DNA from: Motacilla alba alba
Taxonomy: Eukaryota > Chordata > Aves > Passeriformes > Motacillidae
Direction of reading: 5' to 3'
DNA: 64,000 nucleotides
Assembly: GCF_015832195.1 (NCBI RefSeq)
Contig: NC_052034.1
Location: 3,311,501 to 3,375,500 of the forward strand
Shown piece by piece: positions 13,301 through 26,200 of the stretch. A model generated the notes under the pieces. It saw only the letters and a list, made by a program, of their open reading frames with translations. It had not been told where the DNA came from and did no database searches. Within the stretch, counting starts at the first letter, position 1. Every line of letters starts with the position of its first letter. The position numbers and the translations under genes are program-made.

Positions 13301-16300
13301 AGTGAGTTTTCTGAAATTGTTTGGGGGTAAATGCAGAATTTCTGCACAACAGAAGGCTGGTTCTAAACAGCTTGTGTAGTTTGCACAGAGGGAGGGAGTT
13401 ACAGAGAAACCTGGAAGCATTAAAACAACACTGCAGTGGAAATATTTATGTTTTGAACAAAATTAGCTCATTAATACTGATACTAAACAGCAGAGCCAGC
13501 CTGGAAAGAGATGTGTCAGAGCACAAGTTTCTCTTAGATGCTGCTGAAATCACACCCACCTCTAATTTCCCAGTTTTTGCAGCTAATTGCAGCGGTGTCA
13601 AACCCTCCTTATTCTTGGTTGTTTCCAGATTTCTGTCTTTGCTTTTCAGCAGGATCATGTCATACATTCTGATCACAAAGTCATTCTGCGTTTTGGAGTC
13701 CTCTGCCACGGTCACTAATGCATGGAGGATGTTGTTTCCTCTGGAATCCTGAGAGGAAATATTGGTCCTGGCATTGTCCATTAACAGCTCAATTATGTCT
13801 GGCTGGTTGGTACACGCTGCCAAAGCCAGTGCAGTCTCACCTACAGAATCACAAAATGCAACAAGTGGTCATGGTTTGTTTCATCAGAATAGAAAATATT
13901 GTGTTAACCATCTTAACAGATGAAAGCACATTTTTGTATTGATTATACTGGATTAAGCTCTTGTTTTATGGAAGTTTTGGGTATTCCTTGTTAACTTTTC
14001 CAGAAATATCTCAACTCCACTTACCAAAATAAAAGCCTTCATGCTTGTGTTTGGGATTAAAGAAAATACCCTGGGCATGAGCATTGACATCAGCTCCTTT
14101 CTCTATGAGGCTCTGGGTGATTTCATACTGTCTCCTCTCAATGGCAATGTTTAGAGCTGTCTGGCCTGAAAAAGCAGACACAGGAATTTAGGGCTGAGTC
14201 TCTGAAGCACACTCTGAAACATTAATGATGTTTCACAAAAGATGGCACCAGTGATAATGAATAGAAGTTGGTTCAAGGGATTTAAACCATTATTTTATGG
14301 AGGTTATGTTTAACCATATACCTGAAACTGCTATCAGATGGCAATACCTTTATATGCCTCTTCTGTGTATGCTGCATTGATAAACCTCTCCAAAATGCCA
14401 TTTTCCTCTGCAAAGGACAGGAGCATGTTCACTATCTCATTTGTGTTCTGGTTGATGTTCAGCAGAGCTTTCATCAGACAAGTTTTGCCAGTGTCTGAAG
14501 CTGTGAACTTCTTCATCAGGTAATCTACAAGAGCGAATTTTGAGATTAGATCATTGTTATTTATTAAACTTCTGTTCATTAGGGATGAAACCTGAACACA
14601 AACTATTTGCCAAACCATTACTCCATCCTGTTCACTTCGTTCTTGAGCACCAAGGCAACCTTGGTGTTCCTGTTGGACATCCTGGAGCCAATTTGGGAGC
14701 CATAACTCCCAAATTCCCAGGGAAATAAAGACCATTCCCAGGGAAATAAAGACCATTCCCAGGGAAATAAAGACCATTCCCAGGGAAATAAAGACCATTC
14801 AGAGGTTTAGGCTGCACCTGAGCTGCCAGAAGAGCTGGCAGCCCTCCCCTGATGCCTTGTGAAGACGGACCTAGAACAGGGACTAGATGGAGTTAAAGGA
14901 TAAAGCAGGGATTTATTAAAAGGATCTCCTCAATGGATGCACCTTGGGCAGCACAAGAGCCCAGCCAGGGCTGCGCCCAAGATGAACCAAAATGGTCCCA
15001 AAATGCACGAGCGCTCCCGGGGTCTCTCCCTTTTATCAGTTCTGCTCCATTTGCTCCATAATATTGGAGTTCATTGTCCGGTTACAGCTTTAGGTTCTGA
15101 AGTCCCATCCTGCTTGTTTTTCTCTCTCCAGCCCACGCTGTTTGTGCTCTTGGGCTGAGATTTGGATCATTTGTCCTTGGCTCCCAGCTGGAGAAGGAAT
15201 TGTTTTGTCTCCCTGCTCTGTGAGGAGAGCTCACCATCCCCTAACACGAAGCTCAGAACTGCACACTAAAGCAGTAGAGAATCTAAAAAATACCAAACCT
15301 CCCAGCTGAGGCATCGGCCCGGGTGCCTGCAGGGCTCACCTGGCACGGGCAGGGAGGTGCAGGCGCCCGAGCGCTCCCTCAGCTCGGCCAGCAGCCGCTG
15401 CAGCTCCTCCGCGTTGCCCTCGGACACTGCCCGGAACAGGTTCCTCTTCAGCTTCTTCCTGGCACTCCTCAGCTCAGGCCCTTGGCATGTGGTAGCACTG
15501 AATTGTAAGAAATCGTTGCTGGTGTGATTTATGCTGGTTTATTTTATTTTTTTTTAAGAAGGGTAAAACCAAATACAGTTTGTTGGCCCCAGACTGGACA
15601 AACTTGCCCCGCTGCCATGGATGGCTCAGAACATTCCTCACATTGCTCATTTGCAGTAAGTGGGCTGTTGAGAGGGTGCTTTATTATAAGCAGCACATTT
15701 TTAAAGTATTTTGGCTTATTTCCAGTTTATCCATTCTTCTAGAATAAAGACTAAGAAACACTTCTTACCTGGTGCTGCTCTCACAGCAGAAGAGAGATCT
15801 TAACCTCACATCTTACACCACTTTCTGATCATCCTTTATTCTGGCAAAAGGATTATATCATATTTCCCCCAAGCAGAAATACTCCACGCCTAGTTGTGGT
15901 GTGTGGGTCCTGTGTTGCCATCTTATAAACACCCATTTTATATAAAGAATCCTCACACTAAATATGAAAATTGAGAGATTAGAGTTGTTTGTTTTGACGT
16001 TTAATTATTGAAGGATCAGAATGGCATGTACACACATGATCTTTTTGTCTAAAACATGCCAGGAAAAATAGGTAATATCTACCCTATCACAGCAGAAAAT
16101 ATGCTGAGAAATATTTGTGCCTCCACTCACCCACAGCTGTCCACGTTAGGGCTGTATTCAGTGGCATCATCCTGAAGAGACTGGGGGGAATCCATGTCTT
16201 CCCCATTTGCAGATGCACTGCAGAGAAAGAAAAACAAATGTGCCAAGATATTAGCAGGTATTTTGGCAAATTGCAGCAAGAACCAGTCAATGGTAGGATA

Positions 16301-19300
16301 GAGTAGCTGCACTGGAGCTTAAATTAGTCCAACTTGACATTGGCCTTTTAATTCTATCATTTTATCTCCCACATGGATTTTAAAGTGAGTGATAAAAATG
16401 AAGAGACTCAGAGGAATTTATTATATTTTTTAAAATACCACATTAGGAAAGCAATCTGCTTTGTGTTTTATTATTTCACTACAGATCCTGAAACCGTGGG
16501 AACTTTTTTCTTTTTAATGATCACTGCTCTTTATGCATCACCCTGAATGCTTGAAGCTTGCATTCTCCCTTTTCACGTGCTTAATTTGTCGTCTGGCACA
16601 AAACAAGTGCTAAATCAGTAGCAGTGAGGGGGCTGCAAGCCCACAATGAAAGATTTACCTAAAGATTTACTACACAGAACACTGGAGGCAATTCAGGAGT
16701 GTTTCGTGGCTGACTTGAATGAAAAAAATTGAGGACTGGGCCCTAAATAGATGTGTAGGTGATATATTTAAAGGATTTTCAATAGCATTGATATTTTGTA
16801 AATGCTGTACATAATTTCCACACAGTCCTAAAAGCAGATCTGACTTAGAAAAATTAAGATAAATGAGTTTCTTACTTGTATTTTTACTTTCTCTAAGGTT
16901 CAGATCGGATGAACTACCTCAGGTTAATAATTTAGGGAACCTGAGCCATTAATTATTGGCAAAACAGATGCATGGACAGCACTGCTCTGCAGGTATTCCC
17001 TTCTCTTTGAAATAAAGCTGGGAGCTCTGAGCCCATTCTCATTCCATCTGTCTCCTCTGCAGAAAGCTGAGTAATGTGGTGACAAAGCACATGAGCAGGT
17101 CACTTCCTGAATGACGGGGAAATTTGGACACCTCTCCTCTGAAACCAAAATCAGCCTGTCAGGCAATTCCTAAAAGCTGACCAGACATCCTCAGCCACAA
17201 AAAGCTTTGGCCATTCTGGGCCTGTGCCTGGTTTGTGACATATTTCCCTTACTTATAATTATTGGCTGTTAGCACCCCACACTTTTTTAAATTTAAGTGT
17301 ATTTTTCCCAGTCATAATTTCTCTCTATTCATTCAGCATAAATGGCTGCTTTAAATATTTCAGATTCAGCATTTCCACGTTTGATTGTTAGTGAGCAATA
17401 GAGGGAAGACGTCAGCAGCCAGCTGGGAACAGCTAAATTAGTCTGTGGTCTTCACCCAGCAGAAAACACCCAAATGAGAGCATGGAGTTTGTTCTAATAA
17501 GAGGCTAAGATTAAAAAAAAAAAATACTGATTTTAAATTTATTCAGATCTGAGGCCTGATTTATTCCATAGAAATGTCAGCAGTAGATAAAACCAAAGAT
17601 AAATCTCCAGGGAAGTTCTGTCTTTGAAGTGACCAAAAGCTGTAAAAAGTCATGTGAAATCCTGGCAGTGAGGGCCAAGGGGAATTGAGGGGAAGGTGCT
17701 GGAAGAAAAGAAATATATTTGCAGCAGGACCATTGCTTGTGCATCTGGAACTTACCACGGGCGAATATTGGAATCCATGGGTTTGGAAAACACAGGGGGA
17801 GAGGTGTTATTGGGGCTGGCATTGCTTTCAAAACCATCAATCTCCAGGAAAAAGTGGGAACTGTTGAAGACAGTGCATTTAAAAAAATATCAGTGATAAA
17901 AGGCAAGCCCAACCATAAACCAAGAAAAGAACTACCAAGGGCAAGCTTGATAATTTATCTCTCCTGGCATTAAAGCCGAGCTGGAGCTGAGGCTTATCTG
18001 CTTTCCCTGAGGGGATCCCAGCTCTTCCAGGCTGGCAGATGGGCAAAATTCCCAAGGTATTTTTGGAACACATGGCATCAGATCCTGCCATGTGTGAGCA
18101 GCAATCTCTAAACCAGCCTTGCACCCAGTTCCTGTCACTGCCCAGCCACACAAAAATGGGATTTTTTAAAATCCCAGTCCCTGCTCTTCCAGCCAGGAGC
18201 CATCAGGATGGATCATTTCAAACAGTAACAGTGATTAAAACAGAAAGTTTGAAAGGTCACAAGTTGAGTGACATCAGGCATTTCCACCAGCCAGGGCTGA
18301 ATGTGTCCCCTTGCCTGCATGACATTTGTTTTCCCTAGACATAATTATATAAATTTTTATAGTGAAAAGAAATAAAATTTGGAACAACAAAAAGTGATAT
18401 GAAAAGAAAGATTTCACCTTTTAAAAGCCTGCAGAGTTGAGAGGCAAAAATCAATGGCTTGGTTTTACTGGATCTCAGTAAAACATTGCTACAGCTCCCA
18501 CAGACTGAGCAGTTTCAGGGGTGGATGCAGCAACTCCCACAGGGGCTGTTGTTCAGAAACTGCCTTACATCTCTAAAATGTTGCAGTAGTCACCTGGAAA
18601 ACCTTTCCAATTCACCTGGTATTTATGGGTTTGTCCATAGGGCATTTCTTATCTAACTGCATTTCCAACAAGATTTTTTTGGGGAAGATGAAGTCGTTGC
18701 ATTGATGGTAAAATGCAAAAAAAAAGGAAAAGAAGGTGTTAATTGAAATGGTAGTATCAGGACACCACTGAATAACCTGCTGATATTTGCTAAAACCAGC
18801 AGTTCACCTCCCTTTCTGATGGCTCGATGATCCAGCTGTTAATTCTGGCATCCAACAGCTGTGCAGCAGCTGGGAAGGGAACCCTGCTTTGGGGGCTGAC
18901 AGACCTCAGCTCTCCTGGCTTGGGGGTTACCTGGGCACGTCATGGGAGGGAAAAAACACCCCAAAGCCACCGTGCAAAGCAGGGTGCCATCAAATAGCCG
19001 GGTGCTGACGTGGCCAGGTGCTCTGCCCACAGCCATCAGCAGCTCTGCCAGCCTCCTCCCCACCCTCCCCTCGCATTTCCTGTGCTTAATTACAGCCCCA
19101 GAACACCCCAGTTCCAGGGGCTTCCAGCAGGGAATGCCACTGTCTGTCAGAAAGTGAATATTGAGAGTGAGAAATGCCACCCTGGGAGTGCAGCAGCTCT
19201 GCTGGGGCAGGGGAAGGAGAGTTTTGAACAGCATGGAGCAGCATTGGAACATATAATTAATAGAATGTGCTAAAGCCCTGCTTTAAAATCCACGTGATGT

Positions 19301-20396
19301 GGGTGCTGCAGGAATGCTGCCAGCCACACCCTGAGCCTGGCTTGAGAGGTGGGAAAAACCCCAGGGCTCCTGTTCCTGAGGCCACAAGGAGTGTGAGATT
19401 GGGGTTCAGTAATTGAGGCATTGGCTTTGGCAGTGTTCCTATAACTCCACAATCTGCCAGGGAATTGCCCCTGTTTGAAGTTCTGGGTGGATCATGAGCT
19501 GTTCAGACACTTTGTCTCCCCCCATAAGCCACCAAAGAGCTTCTCTTCTTGAACTGAACGACAAAAAAGACAAATTGGACCACCCAAGCAGTGGATCTAA
19601 AATAACTAATGGCACCATTCCTGTGAAAAGTGATTCCTTTGATTATTGAGAATTATAAATGTCAGAACAGCCACAATTGGCCAGGCCTTCAGAGTTTCAG
19701 AAATTGCCATAATAACCAGTAATTATTCAGAATGAAAAGTTTATGAATGAAAATTCATCCTCACTCTACAGTAACTTAGCTGACTTCATAGTATCGGGCA
19801 GGAATTACAGCTCAAATATGAATATTTCCCCATTCATATTAAATACAAACCCTCAATCCTTTTATTAATTCTCTAATATCAATTATGAATGAAAGTGAAT
19901 ATTTTATAAAACAGCAAAAAAGTCTCATTAACCAGACTAATGAAAAAGAGAGTGAATTTAGGTTTCTGTGTGTGACAGGATTTTTCAAACCTCCTGCTCT
20001 CCCTGCCCTCTGCCTCTCCATAGCCTCACATGGAAATGTGACAGATTAAGTTTGAAATGCTCCCTTTTTTCAGGCCAGCATCTCTTACATAAAACCTGGT
20101 GTGTTCTTCCATGTGATCTCTTAAAAAATGATCACTTTATACCAAATATTAACCATCATTAGATCAGATTCCTGTGAGGTTGCACAGAACGAAGATGTTG
20201 GTGGTATTTCAATGCAAAGATTCCCCCAGAGGAGATAAACAGGGAGTTTTAGTGGTTCAGACTGAGCTGAGTCCTACCTTTTCTTGGTGGGAGTGCCTTC
20301 AGTCACCTTTTTCTCTTGCTGGTTTGCAGGGGGATTTCCAGGTGGGTTTGTTTTCTTGCCCATTAGTGGAACAATTTCGTTGTTATCTTTAATCAT
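7316..20396 (-). CDS. TRPV3: TRPV3 cation channel, complete coding region
   Basis: TRPV3 is a warm- and chemical-activated cation channel of the plasma membrane. The coding exons in transcript order are 20396-20278, 17860-17756, 16217-16131, 15497-15340, 14524-14348, 14165-14025, 13840-13560, 12926-12750, 12250-12092, 11658-11557, 11013-10940, 10329-10164, 9691-9625, 9305-9034, 8647-8535, 7931-7861 and 7410-7316 (stop TAG). They total 2364 bp, or 787 residues; human TRPV3 has 790. The start [15 protein letters not shown] aligns with human MKAHPKEMVPLMGKR. Ankyrin repeats span exons 4-7 and six membrane segments span exons 9-14. The selectivity filter is LGLGDL in the 272-bp exon, followed by the TRP helix (IWKLQRART). 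The C-terminus ends DLPETSV. The pre-S1 His (NRHEML) and TRP-helix Arg implicated in 2-APB gating are present. The intron after the S4 exon has a GC donor. A solo LTR lies between coding exons 4 and 5. Confidence 0.96.
10162..10163 (-). other. TRPV3: GC splice donor of TRPV3 (GC-AG intron)
   Basis: On the minus strand the S4-exon boundary reads CAAAAG|GCAAGT, a strong context for a GC donor. The next acceptor is TTTGCAG at 9692. Cutting here keeps the frame VMIQK|VILQD, which matches the family. The next GT, four bases on, would shift the frame. Confidence 0.88.
14713..14796. repeat. 21-bp minisatellite, four copies
   Basis: Four perfect head-to-tail copies of ATTCCCAGGGAAATAAAGAC plus C, at 14713, 14734, 14755 and 14776, followed by a decayed fifth start. 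It lies in a TRPV3 intron, 189 bp upstream (in TRPV3 sense) of the exon at 14348-14524. Because 21 is a multiple of three, the minus strand reads an uninterrupted 7-residue repeat that is not protein-coding. Confidence 0.95.
14822..14842. repeat. Perfect 8-bp hairpin
   Basis: GCTGCCAG, a five-base loop AAGAG, then CTGGCAGC. It lies between the minisatellite and the LTR in the same TRPV3 intron. It may be incidental. Confidence 0.6.
14858..15246 (-). mobile_element. Solo LTR of an endogenous retrovirus
   Basis: On the minus strand this 389-bp element begins TGTTAGGGGATGG and ends CGTCTTCACA, giving the TGT...ACA termini of an LTR. A TATA-like ACTGATAAAAGG at about 15029-15040 precedes a GC-rich putative transcription start. 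An AATAAA at 14912-14917 is followed by a pyrimidine-rich U5-like end. No gag, pol or env sequence adjoins it, so it is a solo LTR. I could not find a matching target-site duplication at these ends, so the borders are approximate or the flanks have diverged. It is in the same orientation as TRPV3. Family assignment (songbird-type ERV) is from memory of similar LTRs and is tentative. Confidence 0.75.
16218..17755. other. TRPV3 intron 2 (coding)
   Basis: A 1.5-kb intron bounded by a GTAAGT donor and a CTGCAG acceptor on the minus strand. No repeat or RNA gene is seen. Confidence 0.6.
17861..20277. other. TRPV3 intron 1 (coding)
   Basis: A 2.4-kb intron between the start-codon exon and the second coding exon. 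The part at 18880-19330 is GC-richer with short open frames on both strands, none recognisable. Nothing else is supported. Confidence 0.6.
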
Positions 20397-20400
20397 GTTT
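20397..20400 (-). other. TRPV3: TRPV3 5' UTR tail with splice acceptor
   Basis: On the minus strand CTCTACTGCAG precedes AAAC and then the ATG at 20396. Only four untranslated bases precede the start codon in this exon, so at least one non-coding first exon must lie further right. It was not identified. Confidence 0.55.
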
Positions 20401-20726
20401 CTGCAGTAGAGAGACATCTGTTACTTGACTTCTGTTCCTTTGAAGGAGGTGTGGTGACCAAATTACCTGTTTACAATCTCTTCAGTGTAAACACACAAAT
20501 ATTGATTCTTTTTTTCCCCCAAGTTTCTCATTTTTCTGCCGTTAAGGACACACCTCCACCATTTCATGTGTCAAATCTGGAGGGTTCCACACATGACTCA
20601 TTAAATTTCAGTCTGTGACAAGTGCCATTAAAAGTGGTACCAGGAGAACCATAAATTCAAGTCTGTGCCTAAATTAGACTGAAGGGAGCCTGTCAGTCCC
20701 AGTGACAGTGTGTGTTATTTAGAGAG

Positions 20727-20749
20727 AAAAAAAAAAAAAAAAAAAAAAA
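20727..20749. repeat. Poly(A) run of 23
   Basis: An uninterrupted run of A with no recognisable retrocopy body upstream on the + strand. It is either a simple homopolymer or an old retroposon tail. Confidence 0.9.
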
Positions 20750-23700
20750 GATGACTTTTATAAGTAGCCCTAAAGTTGGGCATCTTTTCAGTTAATCTGA
20801 GCTGTCTGCTCATGACCAAGATAATTTCAGAAAAGTGGTAAATCCCAGGAAGATCTGTGCAACAGCAAACAGATAAAGGAAGGTTCCAGATACGAAAAGA
20901 ACAAAGAAAAATCCCTGGAAGTTTTCACTGCATTGGAACAGCAGAAGCAGCAGACTGAAAATGATGCCCAAGGTGAGCTTAGCTAAATTATCACATGGAT
21001 AACATCCAGGATTTGTGTCCTGGTGACTTCCCAGCATTTCCTCAGGAAAAAGAAAAATCCCCCATGATTCTGCTGGAGGGAATGACCACCAGCATATGAC
21101 ACAGAAGGATCTTGATGCAGTTACCTGCCTAGGAACACCCACAGCATGAATTCTGTAAGCAATAATGAAGAACTATCTCCCTGATTCTCAATCTGATACT
21201 CAAGGGCATCATTTTAAATGGCCCAGGATAATTTGAAAGCAAGAAGGTGAATTCAGGATACATTAAAATTCACTGAAGGTACACCCAGGAAGATTTATGA
21301 GGTCAGGGATCCATTCCCAAGGAAATCAGGGGAGTGGCCTCCATACCCAAGGACAAATGGTAAAAATAATTTGCCTGCAAAGTTTGAACAAAATCAACCA
21401 CACATTTTCCCCCCTCCTACTCCACTTTCCTTGATGTGACAAATGTACACACACAAATTTTCTGCTCCTGTCACAGTGCTGTCAGTGTGCCTTAGCACCA
21501 GGATCCCTTCATGCTGGGAGTATCAAGATACAGAAAGCAGATTGTTCAGAGTGTTTGAAAAGACATGACACCTGGTGTGAGAGAGGAGCCAAGAATATCA
21601 GATACCCTGGTATTGGAGTGAAAGTCTATTAATGCATAAACAACAAATGTTTAATTATGGCAATTTTCAATCCCAAGTACAGAGAGCTGAGAATTTACAG
21701 GGTCCAAACACTCCTAAGTGCAGCTGTAATCTCTTGGCACTCTGTGGAATAGAAACTTGAAATATTGGAAAGGACTCCTTACCTTCCAAAGGCTGGCTGA
21801 AGAAACAGGCATGAAAAGAAATTTTTATTGTGTTTTTTTACCATTAGCAGGTGTGTTCACACTAGGAAACATTCCTAGTTTGGATGAGTTCCCTCAGAAT
21901 TCATGTCACAGCTTTCATAGAAATAATTTATAAAGGGAAAAATATTTTTACTTGCATACAAAGTACACCACAGCTTCTAGTAAATGCAGAGAAGAGCTGA
22001 ATTTGGAGATTCAGAGCAGGTGGGAAGAGGGGGTTTGTCTGTGCCCCTGGAAATGCCACTCACGTAGTCCCCAGGACATGTTGTGTCACTGAACACACTG
22101 ATAAACATTTAGTCTAAACACAGCTAAAACAAATGACTGTTGTCCTGCTTAGTTCATAAATAATTCTGCTATTTACTTCTCACCAAGTACTTAAAGAATA
22201 CAAAGCAGAGTGTGGGCAAAGACATCTCCCATCCCAAGGAAGAGGCAATGGGTTACTTGACATAAATCAAATAAAAGGGGACCATGGTGGGGATGGACAC
22301 TAAATGGCCTTACAAAATAAGTGACTTTAAATGAGGAGAACAGTTGGGAACAGATTTAAAAAATCCAAAAGCCAACAAAAGGAGTTGCCAATTTGAGAAG
22401 GGTTCAGCTGGGTGGGGTGTGAAGTCAGAGTGGTGAGAGAGCGGAATGAAGAGCTGGAGGAATAAAGATCAAGTTAAATTCCTAAATTCCTCTTGTTTGT
22501 GAGTGATGCTGGAGCTGCTCAGAGATGGCAACACCTCCCTGCAAGGGCAGCAGCTCCCAGCCCCATTTGCAGGTGGTTTTCAGCACAGAGATTTTAGCAG
22601 TGACTCGAGAACAGGCTGCACCTCTGAGGGGAGGTGGGGAATCACCAAACACAGCCCTGGAGTTGTGCTGGATGGTGAAGGACTGCTGAACCACCAGTGA
22701 GGTAAAGAAGCAGTTTGGGAAGGAAGAAGAGGACAGATTTCCTTAAGTACAGAGGGACTACACTTTCAAAAGCACAGAGATGTGACTGTATCCCAGCCAA
22801 AAAGTCTATTAAAAATGAGATTTTAATCAGCCTGCCCAAGTAAATAACTGCAGGCACCATACCAGAAGTACCTTGCTACAGTGCTGAGGCAGCGTCTGCC
22901 TCATTTTTAATCACAATTAATTGTGTGCTGAGATGAAAACTAAGCTGGGCTCTCTGCAGCAGCTTCCAGTGCACCATCATTTTCTGTAATCTCTGGCAGA
23001 AAAATAGTGCAGCAGCCTGAAAAGGGTCAGGTCTAAGCAGTGTAGCTTATGTAACCTGATACAGAGTGTTGTCTTTGGTTGTAATTATTTTCTACCCCCA
23101 TCATCTCCTTAGTTGTCACTTCCAGGCCACCAGAGAAGTGGCTTGTTTGAAGTGGCCAGCAAGACAAAACCCCTGCATTGATTTAGAGTATCAAGAATTA
23201 CTTTGAGAGGGATCTGAGGAGTTGGTATCTGACCTCCAGTGTGCTGGGGGTAAGAAAAGGGAGTTTATCTGTGATGGTGAATGGCATTCTGCCATTGCTA
23301 CACATTATCACAGACTCACCTTCTGCTTATCTGAGAACAAGAAAAATCACACATGTCTGTATCTTTACATCTCAGTAACAGTTTCTACCATGTGGCTGAA
23401 GAGAGAATCCTACAAATCAGAAGAAACACTCAGCTGTGATGTTGTGGCACAAAGGTCTCCCCTTCCCTGCAGGCAGAGGAGGGGAAGTGACTTCCAAGAG
23501 CTGTTTCATTCACGGGCTGCTCAGAACACACCATGGCACTTCCCAGCACCTACAGCCTAATTCTTACTGGCCCATAAAAAAATAAATCCCCTCCCTGAGG
23601 GGAAAGCTGATAAAACTTCATTCTGACTTTTCTGCATTATTTATGAATCATATCAGCAGAAAGTTACACTTGGTAGGAAGAGCTTCATCTTCCTGTAAGA

Positions 23701-24128
23701 TTTTTAAACTTCTGAGGGTCATTCATAGACTTCAGGTCTACCAAAATGGTCTTCTTGGTGAGAAATTTTCACTTTCCTATGAAGGTTCTTCCTAACATTT
23801 TAAGAAAATATTAAAAATTATAAATTTTTTTAAAACTCTGAAAAGCAACTTTTTTTCCCTGAGGAGAAATTATTTGAGATTATTTTCCTGCCTATTTCTG
23901 AATTAAATAAAAAGAAAGGTTTTTCTGAGTTGAAATAACTTATATTTAACTTATATTTGACTTTCAGTGGTCACTACAGTAGCTGAAACTTTTGGTGGAA
24001 GATGATGAGTGTATTAAAAAGTTAAGATATTATATTTTGGATCCCCTTGGCACAGGAATTAGGAAGTGCAACAGTGTTCCAGGCTGACAAACACAAATTA
24101 AATCAGGCCTGTCCTTCTTCACTCCTGA

Positions 24129-24509
24129 ATGCCCAAGGAAATAGCACAGCTCAGGAGAGCCATTTACAGACTAGAAGAAGAGCAAGAAGCACAAGAGAAA
24201 CATTCTCAGTGTGAAGGATGGGTTCCACCTCTGTCTCTGGAAGATTTCACCCCCAAACAGCCCCGGAGCACTCACCCTGCTCACAGCACCTCCATGGCGG
24301 CGTGGACGGATCCGGGTGGCAAAAACCAAAGCAAGGCCCCACTGACAACATCCAAAACTCATCTGCCAAAGGAGCAAAACCACACTCAGGCTCCAGACTA
24401 TCCCAAAAACACAAAAGCACCCTGCTGCAGGCATCTGGTGTGCTCAGCTGGGGAGCAGAGCCGGGGCAGCGCTGAGGAACCGCGGCCGCGCCGAGTTTGC
24501 TCCATCTGA
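24129..24509 (+). other. Unexplained open reading frame, 126 codons
   Basis: Begins MPKEIAQLRRAIYRLEEEQ, a short predicted coiled-coil-like segment rich in Glu, Gln and Arg. It continues into a Pro/Ser/Thr/Lys-rich low-complexity tail and ends RRVCSI. The DNA of the second half is unusually CpG-rich for this interval (24290-24320 and 24460-24500). I do not recognise a family. It could be a chance frame in a small CpG island near the TRPV3 5' end, or part of an unannotated transcript. Confidence 0.15.
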
Positions 24510-26181
24510 AATTAGGGAGCAGGGAGAAACTGGCCAGGCAACAACTCCTGACTTCAGAGCTGCTAAAGTGGGATGACACACAGGCAGTAATTACACGCTG
24601 GAGTGTTACTAAAGCTGAGTTGCTCACAGGTGACTTCATGGCAGCAGTGGAGTATCTCGGGTGATTGCTGCTCTGCTGTTTGCAAAGGAGAATGGTTGTG
24701 CAGCTGCATTTGGGTTGTAAATGACACCTTTCTGTCATGCTCTGTTTATTACATAGCATGGACCTCCTCAGAAGGCAGAAAGCAAAAACAAGGAAATGAT
24801 CCTAAGTGCTACAGCAAGTAAAAATTTTTGCTGTTACTTCAAAATTTTACAAACTATGTTAGAAAATCTTGTAATTGCACAGTGCTATCAGGGAAAACGT
24901 GGTGGGTGGGTTTAAGTTTTTCCCTACCTGTAGAAGTTTTTAATGAATTTGTCCCCACAGGGGCTATAGGAACACAACCAGCTGGGTTTCACATCCCTGT
25001 GACAGGCAATGGCTTTTCTCAGCTTTTCTGCTTTGGAGCTGTTGAGCAATGGTGAATGCAGAATTCTGGTCTGGCACATACCAGAAGAGTGACCAGGAGT
25101 TCCTCTGCTCTTTTTATAGAGCCTTTGCATTATCACCAGAAATAGGATGTGAAAAACTCCTATGTCTTTGCAGTCAGACCTGCAAGGTGTATTTACAGCT
25201 GCTGGTCTTGAGTTAATTATTAGATAGGAGTTTAAGAATAACTATGTAGGCAGCAAAACAGGAATCTTTTTTCAGCTGTAGACAAGGGCAAAAAAAAGGT
25301 CAAGTTTGGGTGGTGTTTTTTGGTGGGAGGTAGGCCAAACTTTGGAAGTAAAACCAAAATACCTTTGGATACTATAACACAGACATTTTAATCCAAAGAT
25401 TACGGCGTTAAAATACATCTACAAACTGCAGGTAAGCTCCTCCCGTTCATAAATTATCTTAAAAACAGGTCTGCTGGGTGTTACATTTGCCTCAGACCTT
25501 GTGTGAAATGCCAGGAGCACTGCACAGCTCCTGCTCGTGAATCAGCTCCCAGGAGCTGCGTGGGGAAAGGGGCTGTGCCTGGGCTGGTTGGGTTTGGCAC
25601 CAGGGATCCCTTTGCTTGGAGGGGCTGAGCACACATCCAGCTCTGCCTGACAAATTCCTGCTCTGCTCCAAACCCTGTGCCAGGAGATGTTGCTCACATC
25701 TTGCCAAATGCCTGTGACAACCCAGAGGCAGCTGCTCTGATGGCCTTTTAGTGGAAGAACCTGGAGTAAGGACTGGATCCTGCCATTCCCTCCTGCCTGG
25801 GACAGCACCAACTTGGTTCTCAACACAAACTGCAAGGAACTGTTTAATTGAAGTCACTCTGAGGGTGGAAATAGGCAAAGCCATGAAATCTGGGTGAAGG
25901 TGCATTTGAGGACTCTTGCTTTGCCTCTGATCAACCACAGTGACAGAAATCCTTTTGCTAAGGAGGGGAAATGAGTTTGGTAGCAAGCAGGACTTTGAAT
26001 TCGGAAAGGAGCTATATCTGAAAGCCCCCAGATCTGTGGGGTTTAGCAGAACACAGCACCTAGCAGCAAGGTCTATTTATAATGTGGCAGTTACCCAGAG
26101 GGGAAAAACTGGGACAAGCAGCAGCAAGAGAGGCAGAGCCCTGCTCCCAAGCTGCCCAGGGAAGGTTCAGGGACTGCAGGA

Positions 26182-26200
26182 GCTGTGAGCAGCTCACAGC
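26182..26200. repeat. Short inverted repeat
   Basis: GCTGTGAGC, one base, then GCTCACAGC: a 9-bp perfect palindrome around a single A. No known function. Confidence 0.6.

Noticed and set aside
14334..14798. 154-codon minus-strand frame with repeated VFISLGM units
   Set aside because: It is the real TRPV3 exon 14348-14524 read through its acceptor into the intronic 21-bp minisatellite. The frame stays open only because the repeat unit is a multiple of three.
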